64,000 nucleotides of DNA from Clavelina lepadiformis (Eukaryota > Chordata > Ascidiacea > Aplousobranchia > Clavelinidae): the NCBI RefSeq assembly GCF_947623445.1, contig NC_135242.1, positions 4,526,001 to 4,590,000 on the forward strand, given 5' to 3'. Of this stretch, positions 46,416 through 57,100 are shown piece by piece. The position numbers and the translations under genes were made by a program. Within the stretch, counting starts at the first letter, position 1, and each line of letters opens with the position of its first letter. The notes below the pieces were generated by a model. The model was not told where the DNA came from and ran no database searches. It saw nothing but the letters and a program-made list of their open reading frames with translations.

Positions 46416-49400
46416 TTAGGCAAATAAAAAATCAATAGCCGCCTCAAAATTGTACTTTTCGAGCTTTCGCCGAAGCAAAATCAGCGATAATATCTTCAAA
46501 ATCAAGTTTTTGAACGTATAATGTCTTTCTATAGAAAGAATCGATAGAGCTGATAGCCGATCATCATTCATGGTAGAACGTAAATAGGACTTTATCATTT
46601 TGAGCTTTGAGAAACTCCTCTCACAACTCGCAGTTGAAACACCAATGGTAAGATAAAGTTTCAGACACAAGCATAAATATGGTGTCGAATCAAGTAGGTG
46701 TGATTTAGCTAACCACTGTAAAACATCAAACGCTGTTGCATTACGATCAAACGTGGTTTCACTGCTTCGCACCAGCCTCTTAAATCTGTCAATTTCCACA
46801 GCTAACTCCAAAAAGTCCACCTCGTCGTCATAAGTGCTTCTAAAAGCGTTGGTGAATCCATTGTGACTTTCGCTTTGCAGTAGTGCGTGAGGGTTCAAAA
46901 ATCCAAACATATCATTCAAGTGGTGTATGCCGGTAAACCTAGTTTCAGCTTCAAGTTTAAATCTGTCCAATGCTTGAAACATGCATCGTCTTACTTCTCC
47001 AACAACACTAAGGCCAGCATCTTCTGCGTGTTCGCCAGGCATTCTCTTTTTTCTGCGAACTCTCCGATCTTCAACTGGAATCTCTAGCTCTGTGCATTTT
47101 TTGATCGCTGCATCCACAGAACCTTTAACCAGATTATCTCGTTCTTCCACTAAAAAGTTGACAAACGCTTTCATCTTGTTAGAGCATTGCGCTAACAGCA
47201 ATCCTCTTTGCTGCAAATAAGTTTGAGTATGATGAGATTCTCGCAGGATTACTTTCCAAAAACATAAGAAGAAAAAGAAAGAAAAATTCTGAATCGCTTC
47301 TAGAATACTATGAGCGTCACCTCGTGTATTAAGATTTTCGTTTGGATTACATAGTTCCTCTAGAGTCTAGACTCTTAGAGCATCCATAAACTCATCAAAA
47401 CCTGCGTGAAGGGCCTTTACAGCAGCGTGATGTGCGCTCCATCGCGTATCAATCACTAGCTCGCTTCAGCGCGATTGGCGCATGCTTTAGAAGGGGTGCA
47501 CCGACACATAATCACCGACACATAATCACTAGGACATTTAATCACACGACACATAATCACTAGGACACTTAATCACGCGACACATAATCACTAGGACATT
47601 TAATCACGCGACACATAATCACTTGGATGTCGGAAAAGCGTGAGGAAAATTCAGTAATTAAAGCTGTGCATCTCTCTGTGGGGATGGCGATGTGGATTGC
47701 TTTTAAGGTTGGCCTAAAGCCAAAGGCTGTTAGTCTTTCTTTTAGAACTCCCCGACAATTGTCTTTGACTCCGTTTCGCCGGCTTTCTCTATAATGTTTC
47801 TTTAAATCAACACCAGCTTCATAAAGTCTAATTGTTATATTGTCCGAAGTAAGTTGTATCACAATAGAAACATTTTCATCATCTTTTCACATTTAAACAA
47901 AACTATAACTCCAATTCAGTAATGAACAGTCCAGAAGGTAAAACTGATATTATGTGTAGTGACAAGAAGGGGAGATTTTAACCAAACCTTAGTTTTTATA
48001 CAAACACATTAGCCAATCAGGAAATAACACGTCATTTTGCATTGCTACGTATAACCTATGTAATATCTAACATTATTCTATTGTCACCGAAGCTCTTGAC
48101 CAAAGTAGCCTACCATCAAAACGTTACACCGTAAAATACAATGTTAGTTGCATGTAAATATGCATGTACTTGTTACAATGTAAATTGTAAATGTAAATAA
48201 ACATTGTAAATGTGTGATTAAATGTCGCGTGATTAAATGTCCTAGTGATTATGTGTCGCGTGATTAAGTGTCGCGTGATTAAATGTCCTAGTGATTAAGC
48301 GTCGCGTGATTAAGTGTCGCGTGATTAAGTGTCACCAAACCTTTAGAAGGACATCCCATCTATGAGTAGAGGCAGCAAAAATAATATACTTTGTAAAACA
48401 GCGAAAATCTGTCGCTTATATGCGACGATCCGACGGCATGAACACCTGCAAGATTCAGTGTGTGATTTCCACACGGTACGAGTAGTGCTTTTGGATTTAT
48501 GTTTTTGATTTTTTGCTGAACTCCAGTATGAATTCCCGACATAGTAGATGCGTTGTCGTAGCCTTTTCCCCTACACATCATCACATCATAGTTGTATAGT
48601 TCAAGTTCATCTAGAATAGATTGAGAAATTTCAGCTGCCGTTTTTCCGCTCAACGGAAAGAAATTCAAAAAGAATTCCTTCAGTTTGGCAATACTGTTTT
48701 TGATTGTTACATATCTGACTATAAGAGTTGATCAGTATGTGATACGTCCGGAGTACTGTCGCACATAGTCGCAAAATATTTAGCTTCGCGCACCTCTTCA
48801 AGAACGATGTTTTTGACTTGTTTACTGAGAAGCAAAATAAGCTCATTTTGAATAGTGGGAGAAAGATAAGTAGTTGTCATCTTCGTAGAAATACGAATAT
48901 CAGAAAGGTATTTGATGATTACGGGACTATATTTTTCCAGAAGCTTCACGGTCTCTAAAAAATTTCCTTGGTTGTTGGATTCAAAAGCTTCACGATGTCC
49001 TCGAAAAGGAAGGTTTTGCTTACTTAGAAATAATATGACATCAACAACGCTTTCTAAAATTGCTTTCCACTTTTTTCGCTCTTCATCCATACAAATGGTG
49101 ATCTATAGCTTTAGGCCAAGAGGCCACATCATTGGGCAAATTGTTGACTACTGCAACTGCTTCGTCGTTATTTTCACCTTCGTCTTCATCTATAACTGGC
49201 AATGCATAATTGATTTCATTGGTATTACTTTTGATAGACCCTGTTTCTTGCGTTTCTGCTGATAAGCTGATATTTTCAGTATCTCTCTGGTGCTCAGCGT
49301 TATTGTCTGGGTTTTCATTTGAATCGTTCTCTGGTAATGTTAAAGAAACATTTGAACTAGAAGAGGTTACAAATTTTAGCATAGCTCCCTTGTGCTTTTT

Positions 49401-49434
49401 TAATTCTGCTTCTCTTGCTTTCTCTTCTTTTTAA
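46416..49434 (-). pseudogene. hAT transposase of element C, broken and split
   Basis: The N-terminal part is near 49083-49434 (acidic, GENNDEAVAVVNNLP, WPKAIDHHLYG). The core follows at 48360-49090 with FRGHREAFESNNQGNFLE, YLSPTIQNELI, CDSTPDVSHTDQL, CRGKGYDNASTMSG and PCGNHTLNLAG. The C-terminal part is at 46416-47216 with STASCERSFSKLKMIKSYLR, the hAT dimerisation motif. Foldback element 2 interrupts the conserved THRWDVLLK block. Beyond it the frame has stops (for example soon after the block) and a shift before 47216. The TTF finger part is not visible. It is of the same broad ZMYM1-like group as element D, but clearly another family. Confidence 0.72.
47495..48340. mobile_element. Foldback element 2: tandem-repeat arms, 10-bp TSD, inside a hAT gene
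   Basis: The left arm (about 47504-47632) is built of 15-16-bp units such as 'gacacataatcactag' and 'gacatttaatcacgcg'. The right arm (about 48208-48335) is the same in reverse complement. The middle (about 570 bp) has no recognised gene. The exact 10-bp duplication ctttagaagg flanks it at 47485-47494 and 48341-48350. Taking out the element and one duplicate restores the reading THRWDVLLKHAPIALKR of the hAT gene, which confirms both borders. It has the same architecture, unit length and duplication length as element 1, but different unit sequence. Confidence 0.85.
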
Positions 49435-49761
49435 AAAAAGCTCCACTCTCTTTGACACGTTTCATTTTCGAGTCTAAATTAACACTTGTATAAATTTAAT
49501 CACAACCTGTCATTTAAACGTTTACAATCAATAACAACTTAAAAGTTTACAATTAAACGTTTAAATGCCCAGGACTGGTTCACCTTCCACAGTTTTCTTG
49601 GTCAGCGGGACAGTGTTGCCACTCAAAAAAAAGAAATTAACCCTACCAGCACACCTAAAAAAACCCTACATCTCCCTATGCAGTTTGAACAAAAAAAAAG
49701 AAATTTTGGCAGTTTTATGGCACTTTATAACTACTTTAGTTTCAGTTCAAAAGCACCAGAA

Positions 49762-50433
49762 CTAAAGTAGTTCAACATTTACTGACGTTTGTGTTTCCAC
49801 TAATTGTGTTTCCCTTTTTAGCCTAATGAGTTGGTATAACTGTGTTTTTGGTGATCCATTGTATAAATAGCGGACGTTTATACAAAAGATTTTATTCATT
49901 GATATATCTGATGCTTTATCACAGAGAATTGAAAAGCCTTTAGCTTCTTGTAGCTCTTGAATTAACCTTTCATGAGCATCAACAGCTAGACATTTTGTTA
50001 GTAGATATGTTGTTTTTGTCCGACCAGAGGTCATATCTTTTATTGCTTTGGAATCACTAGCAATATGCTTCAGGGTTGGTACCATGTATGACATGAAATT
50101 GAAAGAAATATTGCGTCTTGCAATTAAGGCCACAGTATTTAATTCAGCTTTGATGCAGCCTCGACTACTTGTGACATATTGCTCCATCGATGTGCTTCCA
50201 AGAACTTGTGCAGCATTTTGACAATGTTGAGCAGTTTTTGCATGCCTCATTAGTTCTGATTTCCCAGCAAGAATGTTCTTGTCACAAAATTGACAAAATG
50301 CTTTTGATGCTTCCTGAGACGAAACTTTTAACCATCTTTGTGCCCAGTTTTCCTTTTCCCATTCTTTTCTGTAGCTTTGCGATCGAAACCTAGAATTTTT
50401 GGATCTCACCTCTTTGGGCATTACCGTTGTCAA
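49762..50433 (-). pseudogene. hAT-type transposase N-terminal fragment
   Basis: It starts MTTVMPKEVRSKNSRFRSQS at 50433. A zinc finger follows (FCQFCDKNILAGKSELMRH with TAQHC), then HIASDSKAIKDMTSGRTKT and the catalytic-core start EAKGFSILCDKASDISMNKI. It stops after about 223 residues, so most of the core and the dimerisation region are missing. It lies between the ends of element B and next to the family A terminus at 50830. Which of the two families owned it is not certain; the adjacency to the A end favours A. Confidence 0.6.
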
Positions 50434-50574
50434 CTTGTCAACAACCAGAATTATTGTAATTTAATGATAAAAGTATCGTATTCAAGATCACTTGACTTGA
50501 TCAAAACAAGATCACTTGATTCCTGTAATCCTGTCTGTTCAATAACTTCAATCTGCTGATTCTGCTCATCTGCT

Positions 50575-50830
50575 GTCTCACCTGCTGGGCTTCTCCAACT
50601 CTTTTTGCAATTTACAATTATTAGTATAACCATAACCAAGACTTAAAACTAGGTCAGCCCTGACGTACAGCTTCAATCTGACAATTTACTTAACTAAAGT
50701 GTCCATTGTTACTACATGAGATAGAACGCATTGTTTCATAATCTGATCAAACAACTCGTCTAGACCGGGAAAATGCATGTCTAATTCAACAATGCTAATT
50801 CATTAAAGAGCCGCAGTTTGGCCACCCCTG
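50575..50830 (-). mobile_element. Terminal part of a family A hAT element
   Basis: It is closely similar to 24080-24430 of the MITE in TMEM104: 'gggcttctccaactcttttt', 'gtcagccctgacgtacagct', 'gataga(a)cgcat' and the end 'gcagtttggccacccctg'. A block between the two shared parts is shorter here. The opposite end of this copy is not present. Confidence 0.75.
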
Positions 50831-51944
50831 GCTTAGACTATGTTTTTGTCATTATTCAGTAAAATTACTATTTGAATTTATTTTTATTTTACTTTAAACA
50901 AAAGGAAATCTATGAATAAAGGTGAAAAACCCGTAGGGTCACCCTACACCCTACAAGGGGCCAAAAAACCCTACCGTAGGGTAAAATCCCTACGAGTGGC
51001 AGCCTTGCAGCGGGACCACATTGTAACAAAATAGCTTGTTTACCGCTCCATTTTTTTTTAAATTCTCGTGCTGTGTGCACTGTGCAGCCTCATTTTGCCG
51101 CCCCCTTGCAGACTGCCGCCCCTGGCGCAGAGCCAGAAGCGCCAGGTGGCTGCTACGCCACTGGCTGTAGGCCAATGAAGAATGAAGACTTTCTGAAAAA
51201 TTTTATGTTGTTGTAGTTAAAGGTTCTTTGTCGAGAAGTAACATGTAACAAGTAACAAAACTTTTATCGTGTTAAAAAACTTCGAAATAACTGCATAGGA
51301 TTTATTCATAATCCATACTTTGGTACAGAAGACCTAACATAGAGTTGTGATATCGGTCTCTAATGAAACGTATATCTTTACAATTTTTCAGCACACATCA
51401 TTATTTTTATTATGAAATAATTTACGACCAAACTTGGACTGCAAGATTTTGTACACGAAAGTAACCTTGATAATTTACGATAAGGCGTAGTGGTTGAATT
51501 GGTAGAAGAGGTGCGCTTATGCTTAGAGAGTAGGTCACGCGTCAAGTGACAAACAAAAATGCGCTATTGTAATCGCGCAATGTTACTTTAAGCTGATTGG
51601 ACTATTTAAAGTTCTAAACATTTCGTGTCAGACTATATTAGGTCGCATTTCGTAAAACAACATAAGCAATGACACAAAAAAAACTTCATTCATTTTTCAA
51701 GTTACAAAATACGTGAGAAATTTACGTCAGTCGGTAGTGTATGAATGAATGACGTCACTAATTATTCAGACACAAAACTACGGTGACGTGGTGACTTTGT
51801 TATGATTTAAATACCATGTATTTCATGGGTCGGTAGCCTGTATCTAACTTATCTTATCAGGTCCATCAACTCACGACAAACTCACGTTAAACATGTATGG
51901 CCTACATGTTTAACATTCCTCTTTACAGTGAAATGCATAGAAAT

Positions 51945-52225
51945 GTTTATCTTCGGACTGAGGACAGTATTTGCACGACCTCAACTTGACAATGATTCTT
52001 CAACACTCAAGCCCCGGTTACCGAGCTAGCCTTTGTGCAAGCTTCAATTGTCACAATTTTTTTTGTTTAGAATTAATATAGCTTAGTGTTGTTAATTTAG
52101 AACTGTCTACCAGGTCTACTGTCTTGCCCAAGGGCATTATGATCGTAGCGTTACTGGGTATCGAACACGAAACACAGGCCCCATTATTACGAGTTCAGCG
52201 CTCTAACCACTCAACTAACGAGCCG
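51945..52225 (-). mobile_element. tRNA-derived SINE, reverse orientation
   Basis: On the minus strand the head is at the right: 'gttgagtggttagagcgctg' (A-box region) and a B-box-like 'gttcgatacccagtaac'. The tail at the left has 'cttcggactgaggacag' and 'ggttaccgagctagc'. It belongs to the same family as the copy in the TMEM104 intron. Confidence 0.65.
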
Positions 52226-52852
52226 ACGACGACGGTGTGCATCACCATATGTGGTGTTAGAGGTGCTATGGCAATTTTACACCATAACATCATGATAATC
52301 TTTTATCTTGCTCCGTCATCCTCTAAAGCGGGTCCGTAATTCTAGTCTCGAATCTTCTAGTTTCAGTTGCATCAATAGCATTAACATTACCTATAATCAT
52401 CTTCACCTGAGCATCATCAATTTCATTATCAATAAGCTTTTATCTATTTCCAATTAATTCTCAATGCAATTAAACTGTAACATGTCTCTGTGGTTACTTT
52501 GGATTGAGACATTTGTCATTAGTATCAGTTTAATAATTCCTTGATTTTTTCATTCACAACTTCGAAAACGTAATTTCTCAGACGCCACGTCACATGCGAA
52601 AACGTAGGGTCGGCTTTCTTTCGTTCGTTCAAAGACTTTGCAGCGTGAACTTCGCGGCAAGCATTGGATACTTAGGAGGTTGTTTAATTTATTGCGTGTT
52701 TAGTTATTGATACGTATGGATTTTTGGTTGTGGTGAACATGCATATCGTAGTGGAAAGTGTAGCCCATTCACAAGCAGGTCTAAGACTTTTTAAAGGGTC
52801 TTCTGCACAAGTTCTTCAAGTTGCACAAACCACATGATGCATTTGTATACAG

Positions 52853-52910
52853 TACTAGACCCTTGCTACCAAATTGTGACGTCATTTAGTTGTGCACTTT
52901 TCCACTAAAT
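52853..52910. mobile_element. Fragment of 'tagggtctag' MITE family
   Basis: 'ctagacccttgct' with 'aaattgtgacgtca' and 'gttgtgcac' matches the core of the copies at 27705 and 53843. Confidence 0.45.
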
Positions 52911-52963
52911 CCATAATTTAAGTAGCAGGGGTTTACTCTATTATAAAAATTCATCATGTAGGC

Positions 52964-53237
52964 TAGCGATTCCCAAACTTTTTCAGCTTGCGGCACACTA
53001 GAAAAATTATAAAACGCTCACGGCACACTTACAAGAGAAGAAAAGTTACATTAGAAAAATTTATTTTCACATGTTAATGCGATGGATGTGCTTATTGGAT
53101 GGACATGTGCTTTTTTATCAGCTATTGAAGCAGTTAGAGCGCTTTTAAGTCGCATATGCTTGTCTGCATGCCTTATTTTAAATATTTATACAGTTCTTTT
53201 CCAAAAAGATTCGCGGCACACAGTTTGGGAATCACTG
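52964..53237. mobile_element. Small hAT MITE, 274 bp
   Basis: The ends are inverted: 'tagcgattcccaaact' and 'agtttgggaatcactg', followed inward on both sides by 'gcggcacac'. A perfect 8-bp target duplication, atgtaggc, lies at 52956-52963 and 53238-53245. It has no coding capacity. Confidence 0.85.
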
Positions 53238-53842
53238 ATGTAGGCTATTGCTTGTGCAGTTCTGCGTATATGATGCAGCATTAGCATTAGACCTGGAAAA
53301 ATCCTACATGTTTGACTGCCCAAATACAGAAATTCGGCACATCCAATGTAATAGGCTACCATATGTGCGATTGTGGTATTTTATTTTAGTTTCATTCCAG
53401 CAACCTCAGTTACATTGGTAGCGTTATGTACAGATTCGGTGCATACGTCATCGATGTACAAATTCATTGAGTAGGAGAGGGAATTACAGGGAAGGAGAAT
53501 CCTAACTAGGCCTAAGTGATATTAACCTGTTGACCTATATGTCGATAATGTATGCCCCCATTGTGTACATCAACTATTTCAATGTTAAGACTGTTTTAAA
53601 ACTTATTGATAAGTTTAACTCTTGACACTGAAATGCTGATACATGGATGTTTCAATGACGCTCAAATAATGTTACAATGACGCTATGCATGAAACTTCAT
53701 TTTGTTCTTCGGTAGTATTTGTCTCCATTCTGTACATCAGCCATTATCAGCTCCAATGCTATGACTCATTAGGCTGTTACATAAAAATAAATCTCAACTC
53801 TGGCCGAGGTGTTTCATTGACATTATCCGTTGGTGATGTTTG

Positions 53843-53935
53843 GGGTCTAGTATACAAGTGATGACGTCACAATTTGAGTAGCTAGGGTCTAGTTTACAAA
53901 GGCATCCTGTGGTTGTGCACTTGTATCCTAGACAC
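53843..53935. mobile_element. Copy of 'tagggtctag' MITE family
   Basis: 'ggggtctagtatacaagtga' and 'tgacgtcacaatttgagtag' continue to 'ggttgtgcacttgtatccta'. The inverted halves are weaker than in the copy at 27705. Confidence 0.5.
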
Positions 53936-54176
53936 GATGTTTGCCTCCATTTTGTCTATGAATTGTATTACTATTAGAATGTTAAATGACTTTTCACTAC
54001 AAACAGATAAACAGAAAGTAGAAATCTGAGATCTGCATGATTTCTTTTTAAATATCAATATTTATAAGCATTCCTGGCATTAATAAACTTAAAAAAAATT
54101 GCAAGATTGCAGATTTAAGTGATTAACTCGAGTATTAGGTATATATCAGACCTAGAGAAGTAGAGACACGCCAGCA

Positions 54177-57100
54177 ATGAATTCTTCAGGTCATGATCCT
54201 AAATTAAGAAAACAGGTCCGAAAAGATCTGCGTTCAATGCATGAAGATTTGTCTTTCTGGTCTAGTTCACTGAAAGAAAAAGATTTTGTGCAATTGCGCA
54301 ACAAGCCAAAGATTCATGACAGTATTCAAGCATTGTCTGAAAAATGGCGACCACTATCAATAAGTTTTCAGAAGTCACTTCAAGAAGAAGAAAAGAATCC
54401 AGAGGAAGTTGTTGCATCAGTACATCAAAGCATCAGTGCCTTTAGCAATCGCTATCGACCCTTATCCATGTCATTTCAGCAGTTTCAGCAACAAATGTTG
54501 CCACCTGATGAGGCGCTGCTGATGTCTGATCCAGAAGAAGATCAAGAAGATAGCTATGACTTCCACAAAGAAATCTCACGGCTTGCCCAACGACTGTTTT
54601 ATGCTTCGAATCGTGAACTTTATTTTAAGGAACGTGCTGAAAAAGCGATTCACATTTTGGACGATGAAACTTTAAGATATGAAGTGTGGCGTTTGAAGGA
54701 ACAATGTTCAAGAAGTACAAGTGTTGCATCAATTGATGATCCTTTCTCCAGAAAATTGGAAGATATTTTGGAATCTGATGAAGACTTTCATTTCCAAGGG
54801 GAAGATAAAAGCGATGTTACAGATTTTGAGCTTGATGACAGCGAAAGTGAACGAATTGTGCAATCTCATGCATCTCTTAGATACGAAACTAGCACAGTAA
54901 TTGGTGATGTGTCATATGATACCCGTAATGACATTTCCCATCAACATTCCAAGGTAACGTCTGATGATGAAAATGAAATTCATTTGATTTTGACATCATT
55001 GGTTGATAACTTGACTTTACAGGAAAATGAGCCAATAACAGCTGATACATCAGAACATGAGAACACCAAAGAGCAAGTGGAAAGTGAAACGGTTGAGGAA
55101 GAAGATGAACATCCACATTCTCCAGTTTGCAGGAAGATTTCTTTCGCATCCAGTAGTTCCGATTCCGGTGAGGAAACAATTAACTCTAGCTCATCAGAAT
55201 CAGATAATTCTACTTCTAAAGAAGAAGATGGTGGTGTTTCCAATGTTGAAAATACTGTCAAAACGTCACAGATTGTGCACGAAACGTCCTCATATTCCAA
55301 TGAAAGTTATGCTTCAGTAATTCTCGTGGAAACTTCTGCTAAACACCAACGCTATCAAGAGGAAGCAGAACCTTTGAATATTACTGAAGCCACTGCTGAA
55401 CAGACAAGCAGCAAAGGAGAAATACAAAGCATTGAACAGAAAAACTTCCAAAGTGCTAAAAAAGAACCGAGTTCTGGTGTATCTTCCAAACATGAACATA
55501 CCACAAGCAGTAAGCAAGGCGAGCATGAAAAAGGTGTAGAAATTCCTCCTTTGCCTCCCAAGCTTTCGAAGTTATCAGTGCAAAGTAGCTTTGCTGAGTC
55601 AGCAAATGAACAGGAAGTAAATCAAATTACAGAAGAAAATGGATCAAAAGAAGAAGTTGTCTTCTCGGATGAAGAAGGCAATGTACCACCCAACAGTCCA
55701 ACATCAGCCAACATTACCACAACTCAAAGCAACTTCCCAATGTTTTCACAACTGGAAACAGTAGCAGAGTTACCAACTGATATTGCCCTTGTTGACACCG
55801 TTCAGGATACTGCCTTTTCAAGAGAAGATGAAAACATAGTTGATGTTATAACCTCTGAAGAGATCTTAGTGCAGCGCAGTGTTTATGTCGAATTCAGTAA
55901 AACTGATGAAGAAGACATAAAGGTTGAGGAGAAGCAGGTATTGGTTGAAGGGAAACAGAAAACAGATGAACTAATGCTTCAAGATGATAAGCTGAATAAG
56001 CTGAATATGTCATCGAGGTCTGACTTTCATGCTTCTATTGACGGCACAGACGAAGCGAAAACAGCAGAAGAGTCCATGAGTCACGATGTCGAAGATAAAA
56101 AAGGCAGTGAACTTGTTGTTTCTAACAATCTTGAAGTAATGACTGATGTTAATTTCCATCCTAAAGATGGAAAGGTGTTATCAGAAATCAGCAACAATGA
56201 CCTACAGAATGAAGCTGAGATTGTCATAGCAGCCTCTGCAATTGTGCATTCTGCTGTTGAAGAAAGCATCCAGCCCAATGAACCAAGTGACAGTGCATCT
56301 GAAGCTCAGCAGAAAACAAGCTCAACAACCAATTCTCAAGAATGCCATCAAGACAAGAATGTAGGCATGGTAGAAAACGAAAAACCCATTGTTATTTCAC
56401 GTGTTCCAGTTGATAATTTAACTAAATCGGATAACTTGGTGGTTAACCAGATTGCAGAAAAGGAGGAAGTTGAACATCAAGTAACAACTGAATTCGTTTC
56501 AATTACACATGTAGTTACTAGCCAAGTTACGAAAACTACCATTGAACAACAGGGTATTGTCCAAGTTGATAATAAGATAACTTCGTCTGAGCTTGAACAT
56601 GAATTTAAAGATTCATCTGTGCCCATTTTGTCGGAGGATCGTTGCAATGGAAGTCAGTCTGGCCCAACTACAGTGAAGGAAATTCAAGGCCTAAAAGAAT
56701 CATCCAGCGACCAAAATCAAACAGCAGCCACTTTTATTGATAGACATGGAGCAGTTTTCAAAAAAGACGTTGTTGAGAACATTGCTGCTAAAGAGTCAGT
56801 TCACTCGGTGAAATTAATGTCAGATCCCCAAGTGCCGGAAGACTCATCTCAAAGTGAAGTTGAAGATGAGGTCAATCATAATGAAGAAGAATCTCTGAAA
56901 ATTAAAGACCATTCTGATGTACAAGACAAGGCCAGTCTGGTAAAAATTGAATCAGCTACATTGGTCAGTACTGATAAAAAAGAGGTCAGCGTTGCTGTTG
57001 CTTTGTCTGTAGCGGATGCTGCCATCACTGTTACTGGTGGTGGAGACCTAACACCATCAAAAACACCCATGCATGGTAACGGTGACTTGCAAACTGCAAT

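Larger units (their letters stand above)
49612..51007. mobile_element. hAT element B inserted in element C
   Basis: It begins cagtgttgccactc and ends gagtggcagccttg (11 of 14 matching as inverted ends). A perfect 8-bp target duplication, cagcggga, lies at 49604-49611 and 51008-51015. The sequence just inside both ends has 'ccctac' and 'gtaggg' motifs. The middle contains a transposase fragment and, to 50830, the end of a family A hAT element. Confidence 0.82.
46188..51163 (-). mobile_element. hAT transposon C, carrying nested insertions
   Basis: The ends are inverted: cagtggcgtag at 46188 and ctacgccactg ending at 51163, each followed inward by GCCGCC-rich sequence ('ctgccgcccctgg'). An 8-bp duplication is not visible at the flanks. 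The element spans 4976 bp but contains foldback element 2 (47495-48340) and hAT element B (49612-51007). Without these it would be about 2.7 kb, a normal hAT size. Its transposase remnant reads on minus from about 49434 to 46416. Confidence 0.78.
51164..54176. other. Repeat-bearing intergenic region before the long proline-rich gene
   Basis: No coding exon was recognised. It contains a SINE (51945-52225), MITE pieces (52853-52910, 53843-53935) and a small hAT MITE (52964-53237), listed separately. A tRNA-like stretch near 51485-51545 ('gcgtagtggttgaattggta') may be another SINE head. The promoter of the gene starting at 54177 must be here or further left. Confidence 0.45.

Noticed and set aside
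51485-51560. tRNA gene
   Set aside because: The A-box-like start is present but I could not fold a full cloverleaf with matching acceptor stems. A SINE head is more likely. No convincing tRNA or rRNA gene was found in the window.
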